Assembly (NCBI RefSeq): GCF_014066305.1
Contig: NW_023501037.1
Span: 1,550,501 to 1,614,500, forward strand
Source: Letharia columbiana
Taxonomy: Eukaryota > Ascomycota > Lecanoromycetes > Lecanorales > Parmeliaceae
Reading direction: 5' to 3'
Length of the DNA: 64,000 nt
The notes beneath the pieces are model-generated. The model was not told where the DNA came from, did no database searches, and saw only the letters and a program-made list of their open reading frames with translations. Positions 1 through 14,229 of this stretch are shown one piece after another (position 1 is the first letter of the stretch; every line of letters starts with the position of its first letter). The translations under genes were made by a program, and so were the position numbers.

Positions 1-37
1 TTAAATTAAAGATTATATTCCTATATTCGATAGTAGC

Positions 38-585
38 CTTATTGCCGACTTGGTTTCTCCGCAGTGTTCTCCATAGTATTCTTCGTAGTGTTCTCCGCAT
101 TTACCTATTATAGTTTCTTCTCTTACTTCTTAATGCAGTGGGGATAACAGGCTAAGTTACAGTGGTATTCTTCGTAAGATCTTGAAGAGATTCGTTGTGT
201 TCTTGGTGCTGGGGGGCCCCTATTGCCGCTTAATTTCTCCGTAATATTCTCTATAGTGTTCTCCGCAGTATTCTCCGCATTTGCCTATTATAGTTCCTCC
301 TCTTACTTCTTAATATAATAGAGATAACAGGCTAAGTTATAGTAGTGTTCTCCGTGAGATCTTAGAGAGCTGAGCCGTATTCTTAGTGCATAGAGTCCCG
401 ATTGCCACTTAGTTTCTCCGCAGTATTCTCCGCATTCGCCTACTATATTAACTTCTTTTACACTGGCTGAGTAAATTGATATAAGACCGTGAAGAGTGGG
501 CCTATTATATCACTGCTACTAATAACTATCTCAGTAATATTCTCCGCAGTATTCTCCGCATTCGCCTATTATAGATCCATCCTCT
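38..585. repeat. Imperfect tandem repeat, about 180-bp period
   Basis: Three successive starts of an ATTGCCG/ACTT-TTTCTCCG motif occur near 41, 221 and 401, so the period is 180 bp. Each unit holds short TTCTCCGCAGTATTCTCCGC-like subrepeats and a GATAACAGGCTAAGTTA segment. A truncated fourth unit lies near 535-585. Copies differ mainly by transitions. No coding potential is seen. The stretch is less AT-biased than the DNA after 1,430, so it may have been less exposed to RIP. Confidence 0.8.
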
Positions 586-599
586 TATTTAATTGACTG

Positions 600-1430
600 C
601 GAGAGTATCGAGGATAAATATATTTATATTAGTAAAATTAGTAGAATTAGTAGAATAGTGAAAGAAGAATAATTACATAAATAGGTGGAAGAATTATTAT
701 TTAATCCCGGACGCGTTTAGTATAACTATAATATTTGAATATTAGTTTAATTCACTTATCGCTGACTTAAGAGAAGTATATAAAGAAAAAACATATCCGT
801 TCGAGCTCTTTTTAAGGGCTTTTCGACGCGTTTATAAGTAGTAGTAGATAGCTATTAAGCTCGCTTACGGCCTCGATTACTAGTAATAGTAAATTCGCCG
901 AGAGGTAACCTAAGGGCGTTAGTAGAGGGTTTAAAAGACGGGCGGAAGGGATATGTGCCTAAATCGAACGCGTTTGATATAACTATAATATTTGAATATC
1001 AGTTTAACCCACCTATCGCTGGCTTGAGAGAAGTATATAAGAGAGAACGTATTCGTTTAGGCTCTTTTTAAGGGTCTTTTAACGCGTTTATAAGCAGTAG
1101 TAGATAGCTATTAGACTCGCTTACGGCCTCGATTACTAGTAATAGCGAATTCGTCGAGAGATAGTCTAAGGGCGTTAGTAGAGGCTTTAAGAGGCGGATA
1201 AAAGGAGTATACGTGCCTAAAACGTTAAGTAACCTTTAGACGAGGGATATCGAAGATAATTATATTTATATTAATGGAATTAATAGAATTAATAGAATAA
1301 TAGAATAAGAATAGTTATATAAATAGATGAAAGGATTATTATTCGATTTCGGACGCGTCTGGTGCTACTATAACTATTATATTTAAATATTCATTTAATT
1401 CATTAATAGTAGGCTAAACTTTATTATTTT
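600..1430. repeat. Direct repeats, about 257-bp unit within a larger 640-bp unit
   Basis: An ACGCGTTT-AGTATAACTATAATATTTGAATA start at about 711 recurs at about 968, giving near-identical units of about 257 bp. A third, partial copy starts near 1,353. The block just before the first unit (about 610-712) recurs before the third (about 1,252-1,355), which implies a larger duplication of about 640 bp. I see no open frame and cannot assign an element class. Confidence 0.75.
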
Positions 1431-4400
1431 TACAGCGTTAGAAAGCGCACACTAAGCTCTATAATTTACGAAATTATAAAGAAATAGCATTCGTAGAGAG
1501 CTAATTATTTCAGAGTATAAAACTTCTATATATAAATTTTTGATAAGGGAGCTCGAAAGGGCTAGCGGGCTAACTTAGTTAGTCTAGCCAAAACGCGTAA
1601 TAACCTCGAATTAATAATTGGCTATATATATAAATTCAAGATTTTCTAGTTTAGCCCTATCTTATTCTAATTATATATATCTAAATTAAATAATAAATTA
1701 ATTATATATATTAATTATATTATTACTAATTAGACTTTAAAGTTTATATATTAAAGAAAATTTATAAATAGTAGAGATTAATAAACTTAATTATTTTTTA
1801 AATTATATTTATTTAAGTAATAAAGAAGATCTTAATTTATATAGCTTTAAATTTAATTAATTTGCTTTAAATTTAATTTTTTATATTAGACGTACTTTAA
1901 GAAGCTATAAAAGTAAAATTAGCGAGCGATTTTAATAATATAACTTACTCTTTAGTAATTATAAATAAAGAAAATTACTAACTAATATCTAACGACTTAA
2001 TTATATATATTTTATATAAAAAGAATTATTTTATAATTAAAAGATATATAGCTTTTTAGATAATTATAATAAGATATAAATTTATAAATAATAATATAAT
2101 ATTATTAAAGTCTAGACGTAGTTTTTATAAAAAGAAAATATATAATAAATAAAAGAAAAACTATTTTAAGTTAAAGATAAGATATTCTAATTATCTTTTT
2201 ATTTATTACGCTTAATTAATAATATTTAACTATTATATTTAATCTAATAACTTTATATATTTTATATTTATAGAATAAAACTTTTTAAATTAATTTAAAT
2301 ATATTTATATATTTATAAAAATATTATTACTCTAATAAAAGAGATTTCTTATTCTAGAATCTATATTAAATTAAAGATTATATCCCTATATTCGATAGTT
2401 TTAATTTTTATAGTTATTATTAATATCGCGATTAAATTTATATAGTAATAATACGCCTTTCTTATTAGCGAATATCCTTATATTTAATAATTTTAGTTTT
2501 TATAGTTATTATTAGTATTATAATCAAATTTATATAATAATAATATATCTTTCTTATTAACGAGTATGTTAATAATCGTAAATAGCTAAAATACGATAGA
2601 AAATAATAGATAACTTTTAGTAATATTCGATTTTAAATCTATAGCTTTTTTATCTTATTTAAAAGTAAAGGTATTTATATCTAAAATTTAAAGTAAGTAA
2701 ATTCTAATATATAATTAATAAATATCTAGATATAAATCTTCTAATACTTCTCGCTAAGCGTTTAATACTTAAAAGAAAAATATTAATCTTTAATTATACT
2801 TATATAAATCTTTTAAAAAAAGTTATATATTAATAAAAAGTCTTAATTTATATTACTTATAATTATAAAGATAATTATAATTATAATTTTAAATATAATT
2901 AGATATATAAATTATAAAACTTATTACTAACTAGTAAATAAAAGATTAAATTCTATTATTTATTCTATTTAATATCTCGTTTATTATAAAAATATAAAGT
3001 TATTTTTTAAAAGCGAATTTTTAAAGATAATAATCGAATAATATAATATATATATAATATAAAATCTTATAAACTACGCGCTAAAAGAGAAGTTTTAAAA
3101 TTATAAAATTAATTAAAATTTAATAGCGATAAATCTCGCGTAAAGCTTAAGCTATAGCTCGCGTTAATTATATATAATAAAAATAATAATAGCTAGAAGA
3201 ATATATTATCTAATTTCTATTAATATTTTAATATTATTAAAGTAAAAGCGATATCTATTAAAGCGGTAACGGTATTTATTAAAATAGCGGTAATATTTAA
3301 TAAACGCTTTATTATAACGCTTTTAAATAGATTATTATTACGCGTAATCTAAAATAATATTAACTTTTATAAAGAGCTATTAATAATAAATTAAATATAT
3401 ATAAATTAAGCTCTTTACGCGGTTTATTTATATATTAATTTAAAGTTATTAATAAATAAAAAATAAATATATAATTTAACGTTTATATTATATTTTAAAT
3501 ATTATTATAATAATATTAGATTATTTAAATAGAAGTCTAAAATATAAAAAAGATAGTTTTATAAGAAGAAGAGTTAATATAAAAAGAAAGTTTTAAAAAA
3601 GAGGAAAAGCTTAGATGTCTATCGCGTATACTAAATATTTAGATTATTTTATATTATTTAGTTTAATTTAAGTATTAATAGATAACGCGTTTTCTCTTTA
3701 ATTTTAAAGATTTAAGTTTAAGCGAATTATATTTATTAAGCGCTATTATTTAATACGATTTTATCTACTTCTATAATATTTATAGTTATTATTATAGCTC
3801 GTATAGATTAAAAGATAAGATATCTAAAAGAGCGAGTTAATAAATAATTATTCTTATCTAATTTAATTAAAATAAAACTATTATAACTTATTAAAATTTT
3901 CGTATATTTTATTTTTATTTTCTTTTTTTTATATAAATAATTATTCTTTTAACTTAAACTCTATAATTAAAATAGTATACGATATATACTCTTTATTTCT
4001 AACTTCGATACTTACTAGAATTAATACACTTTTTAATAAAATAAATATTAATTAAAATTAAGTATAGCTTAGTATTTATAAATATTTATATAAACCCTTT
4101 AATTTCTTTATATATATTTATTAATTTATCTTTTTATAGCGATTAAAGTAGAAGATATTAAGTCTAATAATTTATTATAATAAATATTAAATATTAATAA
4201 TAATAACGATATTAAAGAGTTTTAATATAGATTAATTAAATAATAATTAAATTTTTAACTAAAACGAAAAGTAAAGAATAAGTTTAATAAAAATAAAAAT
4301 ATTAAGAGATCGCGATAGCGAATAAATATATTTATATTTAAGAAGAAACTAATTAAGAAAGTAAAGAAAGTCGATATCTTAGCTATTAATTACGCTATAA

Positions 4401-5110
4401 TCTATAATAAGCGTAAAGCTAGATATATTAATATATCATAATTAAAATAGAAGTAAGCTTTTAAGAAAATTAGATAAAATATAATAGATAAATAATAAAT
4501 AGTTTCTAATTCTAGTTATTATTTTAATAGACTTATATTTTAATAGTATTATATAAAAAAAATACGCGAGCGTAATTTAAAGAAAGTCTAGAGTTTTACT
4601 TTTCGCGTAAATTATTATATATATAAATAAAGATAAAAGTTTAAATTAGAAGAAAATAGATAATATCGAAGTTAAATAAGATATAAATATTAAGAATAAT
4701 TTTATTATATACGCTAATAATTAAGTAGATTTTATTTTTTAAACTATTTAAAAACGCGATATAGAATTTAATAATAAATTTTATTATAATTTAAATATAA
4801 TAGTATTAACGCGTTAGCTAATAAGTATTAAACTATTATAAAAATCTTAAAATATTAAATATAATTATATCTAAAAGATAAAATTATAAATCTTTATTAA
4901 TATATAATTAATCTAATATATAATAATAAAAAGTTTATTATAAAAGTTACGTTATTTAAGTTAATACTTTAATCTTAATTATTACTTTTACTATTATATA
5001 AATAACGCGAAGCTACCTTTTATTCGAGTATATCTAATTCTTAATTTTAATTATTATTATAAATATCGTTAATTCGTTTTAGAATTATTAAATCTACTTT
5101 TATATACTTT
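1431..5110. repeat. RIP-degraded repeat block, copy 1
   Basis: The DNA is extremely AT-rich, nearly without CA or TG dinucleotides, and has no open frame. Positions 2,365-2,399 repeat the first 34 bases of the window almost exactly. Two units of about 104 bp follow from 2,400. From about 3,091 onward the block is paralogous to the DNA starting near 5,599, and from about 4,653 to 5,110 to 34,273-34,751. It therefore supplies an uninterrupted reference copy for the retrotransposon insertion described below. The element class is not recognisable. Confidence 0.7.
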
Positions 5111-7216
5111 CTATATCTTATCTTTTTTTTAATTAAATAGCGATTAAATTTTAAATTAAAATAAATACTTAGAAGAGAAAAGTTTATAAGTACTTAATTA
5201 TATAATTTTATTTCTCTTACGCTTTTTATAATTACTAAGATAATTAATAATATATAATTATATCTTATAATTATATCTATAATAATTAATTAATTTAATA
5301 ATTAAATTATATAAAGATAAATATATTTTTATTTTTAATTTAAACGGCTTAGCTAAGATAATTATAAGATTTAAATTCTTTTTCTATAATATAACTCGTT
5401 TTTTATATATTATATAAAGATAAGTATTTATTTAAATAGAAATTATTAGAGCTAACTATAAAGCGTAATAATAAAAAATTTACTCTTAAATTAACGAACT
5501 AGAAAGACTTCTATTATCTTATATAATACTTTAAAAGTAAATCTTTAAATATAATAGCGCTTTAATAGATTCTAATTAAGTATAATTTAACGAATTAAAT
5601 ATTAAAAGAAGAGCTTTAAAATTATAAAATTAATTAATTTTTAATAATAATAAATCTCGCGTAAAGCTCGAGCTATAGCTCGTATTAGTTATATATAATA
5701 AATATAATAATAACTAGAAAAATATACTATTTAATTTCTATTAATACTTTAATATTATTAAAGTAAAGATAATATCTATTAAAATAAAGATAATATCTAT
5801 TAAAGCGATAGTAATAGCGATTAAAGCGATAGTAATATCTAATAAAGACTTTATTTTAATATTACACTTAGCACTTTAAAATAGTATTAACTTTTTCGAA
5901 AAGCTATTAATAATAGATTAAGTATATATAAATTAAGCTCTTTATACGATCTATCTATATATTAACTTAAAATTATTAAAAGATAAAAAATAAATATATA
6001 ACTTAATAGCTACGTTATACTTTTAATATAATTATAATAATATTAGATTATTTAAATAGAAGTTTAATATATAAAGAAGATAATTTAATAATAAGAAGAG
6101 TTAATATAAAAAAAAAGTCTTAGAGAAGAAGAAGAAAGGAAGGAAAGTTTAGATATCTATCGCGCGTATTAAATTTTTAAATTATTTTATATTATCTAAC
6201 TTAAATTAGATATTAATAAAGCGCTTTCTCTTTAATTTTAAAGATTTAAATTTAAGCGAATTATACTTATTAAGCGCTATTATCTAATATAATCTTAATT
6301 ACTTTTATAATAATTATAATTATTATTATAACTTATATAGATTAAAAGATAAAAGATCTAAGAGAGTAAGTTAGTAAATAATTATTTTTATCTAATTTAA
6401 CTAGCGCTAAACTATTATAACTTATTAAAATTTTTATATATTTTATTCTTACTTTTTTATCTTTAAGTCTTATTATTTTTATAGAAATAATTATTCTTTA
6501 AATTAAACTCTATAATAATATACTTAAAATAGCGCGCGATATATATTCTCTTTATTTCTAATATTAATACTTACTAGAATTAACGCACTTTTTAATAAAA
6601 CGAGTTTTAATTAAAATTAAGAATAGTTTAATATTCGTAGATATTCGTATAAGCCCTTTAATTCTTTTATATATATCTATTAATTTATCTTTTTATAATA
6701 ATTAAAGTAGAAGAGATTAAGTCTAATAATTTATTATAATAAATATTAAATACTAATAACGATAGCGATATTAAAGAATTTTAATATAGATTAATTAAGC
6801 GATAATTAGATTCTTAACTAAAATAAAAAATAGAGAATAAGCTTAATTAAAATAAAAATACTAAGAGATCGCGATAGCGAATAAATATATTTATATTTAA
6901 AAAGAAATTAATTAAGAAAATAAAGAAAGCTAATATCTTAGCTATTAATTACGCTATAATTATTAAAAAATATAAAGTTAAATATATTAATATATCGTTA
7001 TTATAATAGAAGTAAACTTTTAAGTAAATTAGATAAAATATAATAGATAAATAATAAGTAGTTTCTAATTCTAATTATTATTCTAGTAGATTTATATTTT
7101 AATAGTATTATATAAAAAAAATATATAAGCGTAATTACGAAGAAGTCTAGAGTTTCGCTTATCGCGCGAATTATTATATATATAAATAAAGATAAGAGCT
7201 TAAATTAAGAGAAAAT
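5111..7216. repeat. RIP-degraded repeat block, copy 2, left part
   Basis: From about 5,599 this follows copy 1 (from about 3,091) with many transition differences and small gaps. It stops at an AAAAT at 7,212-7,216, exactly where the retrotransposon LTR begins. The paralogous sequence resumes after the other LTR at 34,273. Composition shows the same CpA/TpG depletion. No gene is visible. Confidence 0.75.
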
Positions 7217-7355
7217 TGTTAAAAGTAGTAGGTGGAACACTTGGTTGATTAGATCTAACTGCAGAGAGCATTACGAATACATATATCGCCAAGCCTCGGC
7301 AAACCTTCCTTACCTCGGCAAACCTTCCAACTTAGTCAGATGACATATTTCGACA
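7217..7355 (-). repeat. Copia LTR (3' LTR in element orientation), little mutated
   Basis: The 139-bp repeat starts TGTTAAAAG and ends TTTCGACA on the plus strand and is the same length as the copy at 34,134-34,272. Of about 25 differences, every one is G-to-A or C-to-T going from this copy to the other, so this copy is close to the ancestral state. The unmutated stretch continues into the element to roughly 7,520 and includes a C-rich run near 7,410-7,432. Confidence 0.92.
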
Positions 7356-8079
7356 CTCCCACATGCTCGAAATGCAGCTCGAATCAAACAAGTAGAAAAA
7401 CGAAAAAAACACCCCCACCTCCCTACCCCCCCCATTCGAGTAAATAATTATATTCGAACGCCGGGTAATCAAGGTGAAGAGGGCATATACATGGGAAAAT
7501 TCCATTCACCCTATATAAAAATTCCATTTTTTATTAAAAAGCGGTTTTTTGAAAATTTTATTTTTAGTATACTTAATATACACCAAAAATCGATTAATTA
7601 AAGACTAAAAGTTTATAACGTCCATAATAGGATAGATAATATAAAAAGTTGAAATCTAAAAACGACTATATTACGTTTTAGGCATCTAGTCCTTAACGTA
7701 TAATAGTGATGTGCGCTCTATATATAGTGCGTTAATAAAATAAGATATAGATAAGAGCGTTCTAAAAGAGTTCTAAAGATTTAATAGCGATAGTAATAAT
7801 AGCGCTAAAGAAATAGCTATTTCGGTGTGAAATAATAAGTCTATAGAGTACTAGATATAGCGACTCGACGGGCGACCCGAATAGATTACTCGAGGTATAG
7901 AGACTAATTAGAAGTAGGCTCTCATATAAGTAGTAATATCGGAAAGACTTAATTCACTCGAAATTCATTTACCCCTTAAGGTGCTAAAGTTAATTCTTTC
8001 TTAATGATAATCTATTCACATCTTAAGATATTAAAGTTAACTCTTTCTTAATAATAAGCGTATCGCTAAAATACGAGAA
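7356..8079 (-). other. Copia 3' untranslated segment
   Basis: This lies between the polypurine-like tract beside the LTR and the end of the RNase H frame. The LTR-proximal 160 bp keep near-normal composition; the rest grades into RIP-affected DNA. No open frame was found. Confidence 0.55.
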
Positions 8080-8989
8080 ATAGTTATTCTATAAGCGAGG
8101 TTTTAGATTAATAAGTTCTCGAAAGAGCTTAAATTTATCTCTATATAGGGCCTTAGTAAGTCTATTAGCTACTTATTTATCAGTAAAAATATATTTAAGA
8201 TCCATATTATCGTTAGCAATTTGGCCGCGTATCTAATAATATTAAATATCGATATACTTAACACGGCTATAATGCTAAGAGTTCTTTACTAAAACGATTA
8301 CGTCTTAGTTATTATCGAAGATAATAACCATTTAAAGCGATTTATTAAGGCGAATTTAACTAAGTAATTCTCGAAGTTAAATAGCTTTCTTTATAATCTA
8401 AGTCTAATCGATATATTTAGTCTTATAAATAAATAATACGATAATAGCTTATCGCTTAAAAGATTAGCTAATTATTCTACTTCTTAGATTATAAATATAA
8501 TCTAAAATTAATCTACGAATATCGTAATTATTAATTTAATCGAAGTCGATATAGCTAATTAGATCTTAAAGCGATCTTTTATAAATAAGATATTAATAAA
8601 TAATTATTTTAAGATATTAGAAGATACGCTTAATAGCCGCGTAATAAACTTCGATAGAGTTTAAAGAATATCGTAAAATTATTAATATAGCGAATACGAT
8701 ATTCGGCCTTATACCTAGTATAGCGTATATAAGAAATTTAATAATTAATTAATAAGTTTTTAGTAATTTAGCGAATATTATATAATTATTCTCGATAGAA
8801 AGCGATTACGCGCTAATCTCTATAGAAGTAAACTATAATTTAGACTCTTATATTTTATAGTATCTAAGAAAACATTCGATATAGACTAATTAATTTAAAC
8901 GTAATATTTAATTAGTATAATTATAAGTTATAGTTATATCTAAATAGTAGCTATAGAAATCTAAGTTAATTATTTTAAACTTAATATTA
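8080..8989 (-). pseudogene. Copia reverse transcriptase end and RNase H (degraded)
   Basis: Read on the minus strand, this resembles the Copia C-terminal region. Just inside 8,989 is the post-catalytic part of reverse transcriptase that leads to the tether. A segment like the LGTRPDIAFA motif lies around 8,720. The RNase H end with the Copia hallmark (A-N/D-G-L-T-K-A-L) is near 8,150-8,180, followed by a short charged tail. Stop codons, mostly TAA/TAG arising from CAA/CAG and TGG, interrupt every frame. The frame joins the segment ending at 29,417 once the nested element and one TA are removed. Confidence 0.85.
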
Positions 8990-11900
8990 CATCTATAAAT
9001 CTAAAAAGTTTCTTTTCGTACGATTTTCGTCGAGTTTATACTATAAGTACGATTTAGCTTATTAAGTAAACTTTATCTATATTTAATTCTTTTCGCTAGT
9101 TTAGTAACTAAATATAGTAAACTTCGCGTTTAATAAGTTAAGATAGTATTTATCTAGATCAACTAGATTTTAAAGTAACTATAAGCTATTAATTTAATAA
9201 TATATATTTAAAAATTTAAGAAATTATACGTAAAGTAGATTTTCTAGATTATCTAAGATAAATAATATTACTAGTAATAATAATATCTATTAAAAGTTTA
9301 ATTCGATTAATTAAATATATATTAAGAAGATTTTTAAAACTATTCGAGCTAAATAATATTATTAATTATAATAATATTTATAAAAATTCTAAATTAGTTA
9401 ATCTCGCTAATAATATTAATATTTATAATATATTTAAATTAAACAATATCGCCGATTATAACAACGTCTCTAGAGTATTTAATTCGAATTAAACTCGATA
9501 TTTCTAGATATCTAATAGAAGTTATTAATTTAAGATTTATCGCGGTATCTTATTATAATATTAATAATATTTATAATCTCTAAAATATAGATTTTTAAAT
9601 AATTAGAATTTTAAGCGTTATAGCGGTGCTTAATTCTTTACTAGTTCTTATTTAATTCGCTTAATAAATAAAGAGACTAATTCTCTCTATTCTATTTACT
9701 ACGTTATATATTCTTTATATTTTTCCTTCTTATTTAATATAACTTTATTAATTTATAAATATTTATTCTCTTTATAAGCTATCTCTTCTTTTATTTACTA
9801 TAGTAGAACTATAGATAATATATTAAAGTTTAATCTTTTTTACTTATTCTCTCTACTTATTAAGACGCGAAGTATTTATACTTTAGACTTAGAGAGATTC
9901 GAGTTCTAATTATTATTTATTAAATCGATTTCTTTCTATTTAGTTATTTTATATATCGATTATTTCTTAATAGCCCGCGAGATTTTTTTATTATCTTCGA
10001 TTAGACTTAAATCTAATCTTTTAAGTAGTTTAATATTAGCGAATCTTAATATAACTTTTCTTAAGACGTTTACGAAACTTGATTTCTCGATAATATTATT
10101 TAGCGAATTCTTATATAAGTTATTTAATTTAGAGAGTCTCTATACCTTTCTTACTAATCTAGATTATATCTTTAAAATACGCTATTATAATATATAGTAT
10201 ATAATAAATCTTTTCTATTATCTTATATCTCTTTAAAACTTCTTAATATACTTATATATTTCTAAGAAGTATTATAATTATATAAGTAGTAAAATAATAG
10301 TAAAGAGCTTACCTTCGACTTTCTTATTATTTTATCTTTTAATATAAAAATATTTAGAACTATAATTCTTTAGATTATAATAAAGAGTAATTATTATAAG
10401 AATTATAGTATTATTAAATAAGAATAATTAAAGATACTTACTTCTTTACTTAAATTTAAGAGATATTCTCTTACTATAGAAGAAAATTTTATATAATAAT
10501 ATAACTATTAATTAAGATAAGAAGCGTTTTTTATTTTAAAGACTATTAGCTAGAGAAGCTAATTAATCTAAATTTTATAAAATATATTATATTTTATCTA
10601 TTTTATAGATCTCGATATATAAATTAAAGATCGACTAATAAATCGCTAATTATCGCCTTTATATTTTCGGGTAATAATATTATATAGGCCTTAAGATAAG
10701 ATTAAACGATATCCCGAATTTTCTTTATTAAGATTAAATGAAAATCGTTTATATAATCGAAAAGCTATATTCTTATTAAAAAGAGCTCGAAGTATTAATA
10801 ATAATAATTAATTAAAGATATTAATACCTTTCTCGCCTTAAAATATATAGATTAATTATCGACACTTCGTATAAATTAAGTATTCTTATAAAGTTATTAT
10901 CTCTAATTTTTTTATATTTTAATTATTATTTAACTAAGCGCGTTAGTGTAATACTTTAACTAAGAACTTAACTCTTAAAGACTTAGATATTTAAAATCTT
11001 TATTAATTATAATTATTATAAGTAAGATAATTCTTATTATTTTAAATATATTAAGATACTCTTTCTTAATATTATAATCGCGTTTTTCTCGCTATATTAA
11101 ATTATTCTAAAGCGCGATTTAATAATTATCTTCGTTTAAGTTATCTTATAAAGTATAATCTATATATCTTTCTTTATTCTAATCTATCGATAATATATAA
11201 TTTAATATTATTAAAAATATTAATAAAGCTTTAAATTCTCTTATTTTATTTAATAGATATATTAATGAAGGGCTTAAACGAGCTATATATTAATAACGCG
11301 GCTTTAATATAATAGTATCTAATAACTCTATTTAGCGTAATACTTTTTAATATCGAATTATCTATAGCGATTTAATTATTATTCTACTATATTTAAAATA
11401 TATACTTATTCTTATATTAAAGTCTTATATAAAGTATTTTAACTTTATTATTATAAAGACGGCTTCTCTTAATAGATTATTTTCTATTCTAATTTAGTAT
11501 ATATTTATCGATCTAGATATTTAATTATATAATATATTCTTACTTCGCTTTATTAATTCTAATTCTTCGTTATTAATAAGAATTATTTTAAATTCTATAA
11601 TTTATATTAGCTAGTTTATACTAATATTATTTAATTTTAAAACTAATTAACTAATAATTAATATTATTATTCTTTATTCTAGATTTAATAATTTTAATAC
11701 TTAATCGAAATTCGAATAAAAGCTTTTCTATCGCTTTCTATTAAGATATTAATTTAATAAAAGATATAGATTAAATAAGAATATATCGAGTTTACGATCT
11801 TCGCCTTTATCTTTAACTTTAAAAAAGAGATCTTTTTTAATATCTATAATAATATATAAAATTAAAAGAATATCGTTAATATTAAAGAAAGCTTTATTAT

Positions 11901-13602
11901 ATATAGTAATTATAATTATTAATAACTTCTTTATCTTCTATAAACTAATAAAATTATTTAAATATTTATTATCGTCGTAATTAGATACTATATATATACT
12001 TTTCTTAGACTTATATATTTTATAGCGTTTAGATAACTTAGAATCTATCTATCTATATTCTTTAACGCGTTTTTTTCTCTTATTAATCTTCTTTATTTTA
12101 TCTACTTTTTATTAATATATAATTAATAATATCTTCGCGAATAAATAGATTATAATTTATATTTTCTATCTTCTTAGCTTTCTTCTCTCTTCTAATATTT
12201 TTAACTCTCTTTATTATTATTCTCTTTTTCGCGTTTTATTTTAAAGTCTTTATAATCTCTATAATTTAAACGTAGTAGACTTACTTAGTAGAATATAAAA
12301 TATTATAAATCTTCTATTATTACTAAAAGTTAGAATAAAATTAATATTAAATATTAAAGATAATAATAGATAAAATATAAAAATAAATATATTTAAAAAA
12401 ATAAAAAAATAAAAGAGTAGAGAGAAGTTATTAATTTAAAAAGGGGGATTATTAATTAATATATTTTTAACTTATTTAAATTAAAGCGCGTCGAATCTTT
12501 ATTAGGATTCGATTATCTATTTAACTTAAATACTCTATTTAAACTAAATAATATTTTTACTAATAATCTCTATTCGAATTAGATAAATTTTTTATTAATA
12601 ATTAACGTTAAGTTAATTATTATTTATTATTAAATATTATTACCCTAATTATACTTTTTTATTTACTTTCTTATTCTTAAATATTTTTCTATAAATAATA
12701 TTTATTTTAATATATATAATTATAGATCTTCTAGTATAAATACTTATTGATAATAATTACTTCGATATATTAATAATATATTTTATCTCTTAGATAGCGC
12801 TATATATAAAATTATAATTTATATAATTATCGATAACGGTGCTATTATAGACTTTATAATTATTAAAAATAATATATAATTCTTTTTAATAACTCGAAAT
12901 TATTTTATATATAATAATATATTTCTATTATAATTCATATTTTTTTTTATAATCTTTATTAATAGAATATAGAGATTAAATATTAGCTTTAACGCTTTTT
13001 ATATTACCTCTCTCTATTTAATAAAGATTATATATTTTTTTAAATTAAAGTCTACTAGAATATAATCTATAAAGAAAACTTATATTAGCGAATTTTCTAA
13101 AAGTTATTTAAATTTAATATTATTAAATAACGCGAGGCGCTAGCTATATTAAAGATAAAGATCTTATATTATATAAAGCGTAGAGAGATATTTAGAGAAA
13201 GTAGAGATTATAAATTATTTTAATAAGATAAATCTTTTATATTATAGAATTTCTCGAAATTAATTAAATTTTAGAGAATATAATAATTATAATATAAATA
13301 TCTAATTATTTCTTATATATATATATATTATAACTTCGAATTTTTTCGCTAATAGCGAGAATAATCGACTTAGACTATTATATCGCTTTATATATTTCTC
13401 TTAATATCTTTACTATCTTTTTCTTTTCTTAAGATAAATAATCTCTTCGCGTATTAGTAATAGTAGATATATATAAAAAATAAATACTTATTTATCTAAT
13501 ATTCTTCAACTATAAAGAATATAAGATTCTAATCTTACTTATATATCGATAATATAGTTATCTTAAACTTTCGAGAATAATTAATCTTAATATCTTTATT
13601 AT

Positions 13603-14229
13603 CATCTGCAAATCTGAAAAGTTTCTGCAAAATTTGAAATTGCTAATCGCGCGTTTATCGCGGAAATTACAAAATCCGCCGGATTAGCAAATCTAATTAG
13701 AATCCGCCTAAATTCTATCAGTTTAGTAAATCTAATTAGAATTCGCTTAAATTCCGCCGGTTTAGTAATTATCTTAATCTTTTCTATTAGTTCTATTAGT
13801 TTAGTAGTAATACGTATAAAAAAAGAAAAGTTCTAATAATTAATGTTACGATGGTAAGATTCTATAATAATGAGTATTAACGCTAACTCAAATTTGGCTA
13901 TGGAATTAGACGATTTAATGAAATTAATCGCGTAAGTAATACTCTAATATAGTATATAATAATACGTATATTAATAATAATATATATTAATATTATATAT
14001 ATATAAAATAGTACTTAGAGTGTATTAGAGTGTATTACGCAAAAATTTTAAAGTTACTAAAATTTTTTAAAGTTATTAAACTAATAGAACTAGCGGAAAA
14101 AGTTAGAATAGTTACTAAATCGGCGAAAAGAATTAAATATAGGTAAAGTCTACTAAATAGGCTAAATTGTACTTATAATGCGAACCCGGCGAAAATCGTG
14201 CGGAAAGGAACTTTTTAGATTTATAGATG
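13603..14229. mobile_element. 627-bp short TIR element, derivative of the 20.4-kb element
   Basis: It begins with the same 21-bp terminal motif (CATCTGCAAATCTGAAAAGTT) and ends with its complement at 14,229. Its left sub-terminal sequence matches the right end of the large element (29,290-29,414), and its right sub-terminal sequence matches the large element's left end (8,990-9,120). It therefore has both end types of the family in reverse orientation. It keeps CpA and TpG dinucleotides, unlike the surrounding DNA. AT flanks both sides. No coding frame is present, so it is probably non-autonomous. Confidence 0.78.
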
